From Microstegium vimineum (Eukaryota; Streptophyta; Magnoliopsida; Poales; Poaceae), in the NCBI GenBank assembly GCA_022036555.1, contig CM039133.1, forward strand, positions 8,153,894-8,217,893: 64,000 bases of DNA, written 5' to 3'. The notes beneath the pieces are model-generated. The model worked only from the letters and a program-made list of their open reading frames with translations. It was not told where the DNA came from and made no database searches. Position numbers and translations under genes: made by a program. Within the stretch, counting starts at the first letter, position 1. Each line of letters starts with the position of its first letter. This document shows positions 57,574 to 64,000 of this stretch, one piece after another.

Positions 57574-57819
57574 CTTGTAATTAGGAATCTTATGTAAAAT
57601 ACTTTGTTCTGTGAAATATTCAGGACCCCTACTGGTTTTCTCCTTGTTTGAATTTCTCTGAGAACGACCTATCTGGAGAATGCTTGCACAATGTGTTTGG
57701 TTTTTACCCTAAAGGCGACACATGCCGTGTCGGCTATTCTCTGAGCTCTTCAGATTATTTTTCGGCTAAAGGCGATACATCCATATCGGCTATTTGTGTA
57801 TAAGACTCCTCAAGTCTGT
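57574..57819. other. Convergent 3' region between the second antisense gene and pol
   Basis: There is no coding sequence. It contains direct repeats of 'aaaggcgacacatgccgtgtcggctat' type: the phrase 'aaggcgaYacat' at about 57712 and 57770, and 'tcggctaWW' at about 57731, 57764 and 57788. Both convergent transcripts must end around here. Confidence 0.55.
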
Positions 57820-60576
57820 TTATGCTCCAACCTCTACACTGGGATGAAACCTCTTAAGAAATCTTCCATTAATAGCTCTAGCAAATTCTTCTCCCCGTAG
57901 AGTTTTCAAGATATACGCATTGCCAAGCGCGCACCTTACCACTCGAAAAGGTCCTTCCCAATTCAGAGACCACTTGTCGAACACTCTGTCCTTTGTCCCG
58001 ATAGGCAATATGGTTTTCCATACCAAATCTCTTTCTGCGAATTGTTTCTCCTTAACCTTCTTGTTATAATACCTGGCAACACGTACTTTATTTTTCTCAA
58101 TATTTTCCAATGCTTTGAGACAAACTAAATGCAAATCTTCTAACTCGTCCATCATTAGACCCTTGTAATCTTCTTTCCTCAAATCGCTCTGCAATGTAAT
58201 TCGTCTAGATCCTGATTGTAATTCCCACGGTAACACAACATGATGCCCATAAACCAACTCATAGGGAGACGCTTGAGTAGATCCATGACAAGCCATTCGG
58301 TAAGCCCAGAAAGCCTCGTTAAGAACCAAATGCCACTTCTTTGGCTTTTCATCAATCTTCTTCTGAATAATTTTGGTCATGATCTTGTTTGATGCTTTAG
58401 CTTGGCCATTGGCTTGTGCATAATAAGGAGAAGAGTTGTACAATTTGACTCCCATCTTCTCGGCAAAATCACAAAACTTGGACGAAGTAAACTGAGTCCC
58501 TTGATCTGTTATTATGGTTTGATGAATCCCGAATCTGTGAATTATATGCTCCTTAACAAAATTGACCATGTTTTCTGATGTAACCTTTTTAGAGGAATAG
58601 CTTCAACCCATTTTGTAAAGTAATTTGTAGCCAACATCACAAACTTATGTCCTTTGCTAGAAGGAGGATGAATTTGACCGATCAAATCTATGCCCCATCC
58701 TCCGAACGGCCAAGGCTTGACAATTGGGTTTAAAGCCGACGCTGGAGCTCTCTGAATATTACCAAATCTCTGACAGTCTTGACACCCCTTGTAATATTCA
58801 AAACAATCCTCAAGCATGGTTGGCCAAAAATAACCAGTTCTCCTTATTATCCATTTCATCCGGTAAGCTGACTGATGCGCACCACATACTCCTTCATGCA
58901 CTTCATACATCAGCTTTCTGGACTCTTCTTGATTAAAACATTTGAGGAGTACTCCATCTATGGACTTGTAGTACAACTGGCCATCAAGGAGCACGAACTT
59001 GATAGCCTTATATCTGAGCTTTTGGGAAACTTTGGATGATGAATTTTTTTAAATAATCGGCAATTTCGTTTCTCCAGTCACCAATTACCTGACCTTCATC
59101 CAGAGCGTTAATTTCTTGACCTTCTCGGTACCCCGAAGCAGTTTGAGCCAGTCTATTTGCTTCTTCATTATGACCCCTAGGGATATGATGCAAGGTGGCT
59201 ACCTGGAAACTCTTCAAATGCTCTCGGCACTCTTCATAATATCCCTTTAACATATCACTCTTGCATTTATATTGGCCGATCAGTTGGTTAATTACCAGCT
59301 CAGAATCCCCAAAAACTTCAACAGCAACAGCCTTCATTTCGACAAGCAGTTAGAGTCCTTTAAGCAATGCCTCATATTCTTCTTGATTGTTAGTCACCAA
59401 GAATCCAATGGGAATGGTATACTCAAAAGTCAACCCTCTAGGAGAAATCAAGAGAATACCAGCACCACCACCTTTGCTACAAGATGAACCATCAAAAAAA
59501 AAAGTTCATGGTGCAATGGTTACCATCTTAGCAGAAGGATCACGGTGTTGGGTAACAAAATCGGCAATAACCTGACCTTTTACTGCTTTTGCTGATTCGT
59601 ACCTTAGATCGAATTCTGACAGGGCTAGAATCCATTTGCCAATTCTTCCATTTAAAATTGGCATCAATAACATGTGTTTTATCACATCGAACTCAGAAAC
59701 TACTACACATTCGGCATTTAACAAGTAATGTCAAAGCTTGGTACATGAGTAAAACACACATAAGCAAAGCTTTTCTATAGCCGAATACCTTGTCTCTGGA
59801 TCCAGCAGCTTTCGGCTAAGGTAAGCTATTACTCTTTCTTTCCCTTCAAACTCTTGCATGAGGGACGACCCTATTGTCAGGTTGTCGGCCGCCACGTACA
59901 ACTTAAAAGGCTTGTCAAGTTGCGGAGGTACTAATACGGGTGGCGCCTTCATGTACTCCTTGATCTCATCAAAAGCCTTCTGTTGTACGTCAACCACGCA
60001 ACACTCTTTCTGACAAATTAGATATGAATCTTCTCATAAAATTAATCTTGCCCAGTAGTGATTGCAACTCTGTGAGATTGGTTGGAGGCACCACCTTGTC
60101 CATTGCTTCCATGCTCTTCTTGCCGACCTCGATTCCTCCTTTATGTACTAGAAAGCCTAAAAACTCACCAGTCGACACTCCAAAGGCACATTTGTTCGGG
60201 TTCATCCTCAAACCATGCTTCCTGGTGCATTCCAAGGTCTTCCTCAAATCGGCTAAATGCCCCTCATGATTTCTAGACTTGACCACCACGTCATCAATAT
60301 AGATTTCCACAATCTTGCCGATCAACTCGTGAAAAATATAGTTCATAACTCTCTGATAGGTTGCACCGGCATTCTTCAAACCAAAAGTCATGACAATCCA
60401 TTCAAACAAACCAATATGACCAGTGCATCTGAAGGCTGTCTTTGAAATATCCTCTATTGCCATGAAGATATGGTTATAACCAGCATTACCATCCATAAAA
60501 CTGATGACTTCATAACCAGCCGATGCGTCGACGAGCAGATCGGCAACTGGCATCGGGTAACCATCCATAGGAGTAG
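57820..60576 (-). pseudogene. pol: Tat element 2 pol (RT, two RNase H domains, integrase)
   Basis: Reading down the minus strand from 60576, the parts are as follows. RT has DGYPMPVADLLVDA, the ISFMDGNAGYNHIFM block, MTFGLKNAGATYQR and the catalytic IYIDDVVVKS. A first RNase H (59997-59506) contains FKLYVAADNLTIGSSL. A second, archaeal-type RNase H starts near 59495 (FFDGSSCSKGGGAGILL) and continues in 59337-59008 (VFGDSELVINQL). Integrase has the HHCC region (58994-58700, GCQDCQRFG), then the core with WGIDLIG, TDQGTQFTS and the Glu-containing end. A doubled RNase H is the hallmark of the Tat lineage. Stops and frameshifts at several points make it inactive. The 5' part of RT is missing because element 3 sits there. 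Confidence 0.87.
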
Positions 60577-61981
60577 TGTTAACACTGGATTTTGTCATAC
60601 TTAGGATGACAGGTGGGCCAGTGTGAAAGAAGGCTGCCGAATACGGGTGTTCAGGGTATTCGGTAAAATCTGTGCGGTCGGCTAATATCCAGAGATTCGG
60701 CAATTGGTCGTGCGGTCGACTATTTCAATAGAAAGGGGGGTTTGTTCGTTGAAGCAATAAAAACGGCAAACGGAAACCAATCGGTAACGACAACCACGAC
60801 GATTAAGTCAATAAAGACTCTGAAGAGGAATAAAAGTCGGGTTATTGTATTCCTTCCTTTAATATCTTGTAATTGTATCATTTTAGGACTCATGTCATGA
60901 CCAGGGTATAAATATAAACCCTTGGCCATTGTAAAAATGTTCACAACCAAATCAATACAAGCGGCCCCGTGCCATCTTCGAGTCCTTTTGTCGTGTCGTC
61001 GAGTTCTTCGAGAGGAATCATCGATCCGTCGACCTCCGTAAGTCTTCGCAACCTTGTTATCATGTCTAGTATCATGCGGTTGATTTAGATGTTGATGCAA
61101 GTAGTATTGTTTATTGTCAATGATCGTGCGACGGATCCTTGATTGATGATCAAGAACTCTTTACTTATGTTTCATTTACAAGTAAATATGGTGCGACGGG
61201 TGTTTGCTCGATATGCTTAGCATAAGCAAGATAGTTATCGGCTCTCGTAGATTTGACAAGATCTATTAGATTCATTAAGTTATCGTGTTGCATTTTATAG
61301 ATAATCTTTATATATTTGCAAACACTCTTTTGCCCAATCTAGATTAATACGGTTCGGCTGTTGTTAATTTGTATAGATCTATCCATGTTACAACGAGTTG
61401 TTGCTTTCATGTTGTTTGTATAAGTAGATCTTATATCTATAGTAGCCAAATTAGTTTGAATCTAGAATGTTACGTGTTGTGGGTTCATGCACGCTATCCA
61501 TGTTTAAGCTTTGATGACGCTAGGTATCGTGCGGCAGATGCAAGCTTTAGAATAGTTTAATCATGTTTGCTTACGTGTTTCCTTCATCATGGACCCCAAT
61601 TCAGCTGATTGCCGAGCTTGGTTATGCTTTAATCTATATTCATCTATGATTCGTTTGCACGTCCTTTTCCCATGCATGCGCGTTCGGCAATCGGTGGTTT
61701 ACGTGCTTTATGTCTACTTTAGCCGAATGTTCCATAAAACCTGTTGGCAGATAGCTTTCATAGCTATATGTCGTTGTAAGTGGCTTCAAGGCCGTACATA
61801 TGGAACTGTCTTGTATTGTCCGGCACGTTCCAGTTTATATCTAATGACTTTCATCCCTTGTTAGTTTCAGGTCAAACTGACTGGCACATTTTCGGTTCTC
61901 GAAACATCCGGGCACCCATTTGAAGTCACGCTTTCCGACTTGCTGTGTGTGAGACACAGTACGTCACTTTTTGTGTCAACA
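60577..61981 (+). repeat. Tat element 3, 5' LTR
   Basis: This 1405-bp LTR begins TGTTAACAC and ends GTGTCAACA. GGGTATAAATATAAACCC at 60904-60921 is the TATA box on + and matches the minus-strand TATA of the other LTRs. Confidence 0.88.
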
Positions 61982-61987
61982 CACTTT

Positions 61988-62006
61988 TTGGCACGCTCGG
62001 TGGGAC
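61988..62006 (+). promoter_or_regulatory. Primer binding site of Tat element 3
   Basis: TTGGCACGCTCGGTGGGAC begins six bases after the LTR end and is identical to that of element 1 at 36121-36139 on the opposite strand. Confidence 0.65.
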
Positions 62007-62022
62007 ACACCATACTTTCAAG

Positions 62023-62553
62023 ATGCCCTAAATCGACAATGTAGAGATTCTGAATGTAACCATTGATGAATTGCTTGAGGAGATGAGGGCTGCGGTTTAG
62101 AAGGCGTGCGATGAGTTTCAGGACAAGTGCTTGTTGTCCTTCTCAAGGAACAAAAGCAACAAGGTTTTTCAGAAGCAGTCCCTTCCGAGGACTCTCCTCC
62201 CGCATCAGACTGACTACACCGAGGAAGAGGATGCGCGGAAAGTGGTTGAAGTGGTTCACAAGGCCGTAAGCGATACTATAAGGAACCATCACACCGCTTT
62301 CTTGAATACCTTTCGCTCAATCATGGTTAATACATTCGGTCCGACAGTTGAAAAGTGCTTTGAGGAGTTTGTTGGTCCAATGTAGGGACCGACGTTGTTC
62401 AATGTACCAAAGTGCTAGGAAAAAGCGACCGAGGATGGTGGAGAATCTAGCATCAACCAAGGCGGATTGCTCCCTCATCAGCAACCAACCTACGGCCAGC
62501 TCACGTTCGGCACGATAGGAGAAGTCCCACATTCCGCTTCCAAGGTGTCTCCA
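62023..62553 (+). pseudogene. gag: Tat element 3 gag, N-terminal part
   Basis: The frame from the ATG at 62023 has early stops (codon 3 and near 62098) but is clearly homologous to the minus-strand gag of element 1. It shares the DELxxxMR start, CDEFQDKC, SFSRNKSNKVFQK, PRTLLPHQTDYTEEED, and NHHTAFLNTFRSIMVNTFGP (about 62284-62343). After a TAG near 62383 the homology goes on (QQPTYGQLTFGTIGEVPHSA) to 62553, where the Copia LTR begins. This is only the first third of gag; the core and C-terminal part are missing. Confidence 0.82.
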
Positions 62554-63807
62554 TGAAAGTGCAATCAAGCCCTAAAGTGGATTTTGGTGACATGACAACA
62601 TATTTAAGAAACTAATGAGACTTTGTGAGTATTACAAGCAGGTTAAACTTAAGGAGGTTGATGAACAGGTTGGCGGACCCCTCCAATTACAAAAGTGCAT
62701 GGCAACAAGCTCAAAGGGTTCAAATTCTTTTATACTTTGAATTTGAGTTAGGTATGTTGTACTATTAAGAGGGATTCAACACGCATGTCAACAAGTGAAC
62801 CAAATGCATCTATCCTTTTACATCACACCTTCACATATAAAGAGGGCAAATCAGCCAGCTTATTGAAGATCAAATCCTTGCTGTTCTTCCCAGGCCGGCA
62901 ATGCCGGGCATGCAGGCACTGCCGCGACTTGTTCAGCCAGTGGGCAGTAAGGAGGTATTTCATACCCCCTCACTCACCCCCAACGGCAAGTTCTGCCATT
63001 CACTCATTCTTACTTCGAAAGAACAGAAAGAGAAGCTTCTCTCTTGCTCCACCTTCTCCCTTGGTGCTCATCCACTCTCCTTCATTGATTTCCAATCATT
63101 CTTTGAGAGATTGAGCCTCCAAGCTTTGAGAAGAAGCCTCTCCCTCGGATCTTCACTCCTATAAGCATTTGGTTTGCGTGGTGGCTGACAGTTTGACTTC
63201 TTTACTCTTGGAGCTTTGCTCCTAGCCGGCTAGAGGTTTCCCTTGAGCTTGCCTCCTTCGTGTGGCAGCCTAGGGAAGTTTGTATCGACCATCATTTGCT
63301 AATACTCTTCTCTCATCTCAAGGGTTCATTCTCTTGACTTGAGATCGAGGAAAGAGCTAGCCTTTGTGGTGAGCTTGAGCCTTGTGTGGCGCACCTCAAC
63401 AACGTGGACGTAGGCAAGCCTTGGTGGCGAGCTGAACCACGGGTCAAATCTTGTGTCACCGTGTGCTTGTTACTTTACTTTCGTATATCTTGTGTGCTAG
63501 GTGATTTCTAGGGTTTGGACCCGATCTACTACGTGGGTGTGTTGTTACCACTTTCAAGTGGTGCTAGAGGTTTCCTACACCTCTAGAAAGGTTTCAATTG
63601 AAGCACAATTTGCATTCTCAGTTTATATTTTGAATTGTGCATTTATCTGATCTGGTGACCAGCACTGCTGCCCTAAGTCCAGCAGTGTCGGCCACCCCGG
63701 CAGTGCTGGCCTCAAGCCCGGCAGTGCCGGCCTCTCTGCTAACAGAAACTTGTCAAGTTGTTTTAAACAGGCCTATTCACCCCCCTTAGGCTAACCAGGT
63801 CCTTACA
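62554..63807 (+). repeat. Copia element 5' LTR
   Basis: This 1254-bp LTR ends CCTTACA. The words 'ggcagtgccgg', 'ggcagtgctgg' and 'agcagtgtcgg' recur at 63660-63740, with relatives at 62890-62935. Confidence 0.82.
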
Positions 63808-63809
63808 AG

Positions 63810-63821
63810 TGGTATCAGAGC
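63810..63821 (+). promoter_or_regulatory. Primer binding site (initiator Met-tRNA)
   Basis: TGGTATCAGAGC begins two bases after the LTR end, as in the Copia element at 4112-18067. Confidence 0.9.
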
Positions 63822-63857
63822 AAGGTTACCTCAAGAAACACTTAACCGTGTGAGGTA

Positions 63858-64000
63858 ATGGCCGGAGAGGGTAAGGTTGTTGCGGTTGATCCCAAGGTCA
63901 AAGTGGTCGACCCCAAGGAGATGGACATACATGCCACTGACAGTGAGAGTGTGGACTCAGAGGAATACTTGACCACCCCTCTCATGTCTGCTGGAGAAAG
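63858..64000 (+). CDS. gag: Copia gag, N-terminal start (partial)
   Basis: The ATG at 63858, 37 bases after the PBS, opens an uninterrupted frame to the window end. It is acidic and Lys/Val-rich (MAGEGKVVAVDPKVKVVDPK, then a Ser/Asp/Glu stretch). Position and start context identify it as gag. No domain is complete enough to confirm. Whether the full gene is intact cannot be seen. Confidence 0.65.
   Translation, partial: MAGEGKVVAVDPKVKVVDPKEMDIHATDSESVDSEEYLTTPLMSAGE

Larger units (their letters stand above)
50737..60576 (-). mobile_element. Tat-lineage element 2 (antisense genes plus pol, interrupted)
   Basis: This is the same family as element 1. The left LTR 50737-52122 has the same orientation, followed by the same polypurine tract, the PMD gene and the second antisense gene on +, then integrase, RNase H and RT on the minus strand. 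The RT is cut at 60577 by element 3. The protease, gag and right LTR of this copy must lie beyond the window or be lost. The five bases before the left LTR are GTTTC; the partner TSD is not visible. Confidence 0.85.
60577..62553 (+). mobile_element. Tat-lineage element 3 (opposite orientation, 5' part only)
   Basis: Here the LTR is the reverse complement of the other three, so this copy reads on +: LTR 60577-61981, PBS 61988-62006, gag from 62023. It lies inside the RT of element 2, with AGTAG just before its LTR, and is itself cut at 62553 by the Copia LTR. Its remaining part and second LTR lie beyond the window, if they are present. Confidence 0.82.
62554..64000 (+). mobile_element. Second Copia element (5' end only, runs off the window)
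   Basis: The LTR start TGAAAGTGCAATCAAGCCC at 62554 is typical of SIRE/Maximus-like Copia LTRs in grasses. The five bases before it are CTCCA. The Met-tRNA PBS and the start of gag follow. It interrupts gag of Tat element 3 and is therefore the youngest insertion at this end of the window. Confidence 0.82.

Overview
This window is nuclear DNA from a grass, probably panicoid. It shows spliceosomal introns, nested LTR retrotransposons of the Copia SIRE/Maximus type and the Ty3/gypsy Tat type, plant LINE 3' ends, and MITEs with the 'gggactaaag' core that is common in Poaceae. I cannot fix the genus from sequence alone. The only host gene that looks intact is a three-exon heavy-metal-associated isoprenylated plant protein (HIPP) on the minus strand at 38878-40653. 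It has a CxxC HMA domain, a long proline-rich middle and a C-terminal CSVM prenylation box.

Layout. At 1-4111 there is a LINE RNase H remnant (282-803), followed by copies of a degenerate repeat unit that corresponds to the 3' flank and last codons of the HIPP gene. Two LINE fragments are inserted in these copies. At 4112-18067 lies a complete but mutated Copia element of about 14 kb. It has TSD GATGG, LTRs of 1668 and 1696 bp, gag, protease, integrase, RT-RNase H, a spacer and a long extra 3' (env-position) ORF. At 18068-24176 more repeat units carry a TIR element (18120-19090) and a non-coding LINE with a 15-bp TSD (19107-20840). At 24182-37535 is a Tat-type gypsy element on the minus strand, with TSD CTAGT. 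It keeps gag and protease but has lost RT, RNase H and integrase. On the opposite (+) strand it carries an intron-containing plant-mobile-domain gene and the start of a second antisense gene, which is split by a 3.5-kb LTR-like insertion. At 37536-40810 are the last repeat unit, the HIPP gene and its promoter. At 40811-50736 is gene-poor DNA with MITEs, a non-LTR 3' end and a 29-bp poly-C run.

At 50737-60576 a second copy of the Tat family retains the complementary half: the antisense gene pair plus RT, RNase H and integrase on the minus strand. At 60577-62553 a third family member in the opposite orientation (LTR, PBS, start of gag) is inserted into the RT gene of the second. At 62554-64000 a second Copia element cuts that gag. 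It shows a 1254-bp LTR, a Met-tRNA PBS and the start of gag, and runs off the window.

How the parts relate. The five or so repeat units that share HIPP 3' sequence suggest an old tandem HIPP cluster in which all but one copy has decayed and been filled with transposons. The Tat family is the most interesting part. Between pol and the 3' LTR it carries two convergent antisense genes. Their introns read correctly only on the + strand, and the second has its own TATA box conserved between the two copies. Gag/protease and pol halves survive in different copies, so neither is autonomous as seen here.
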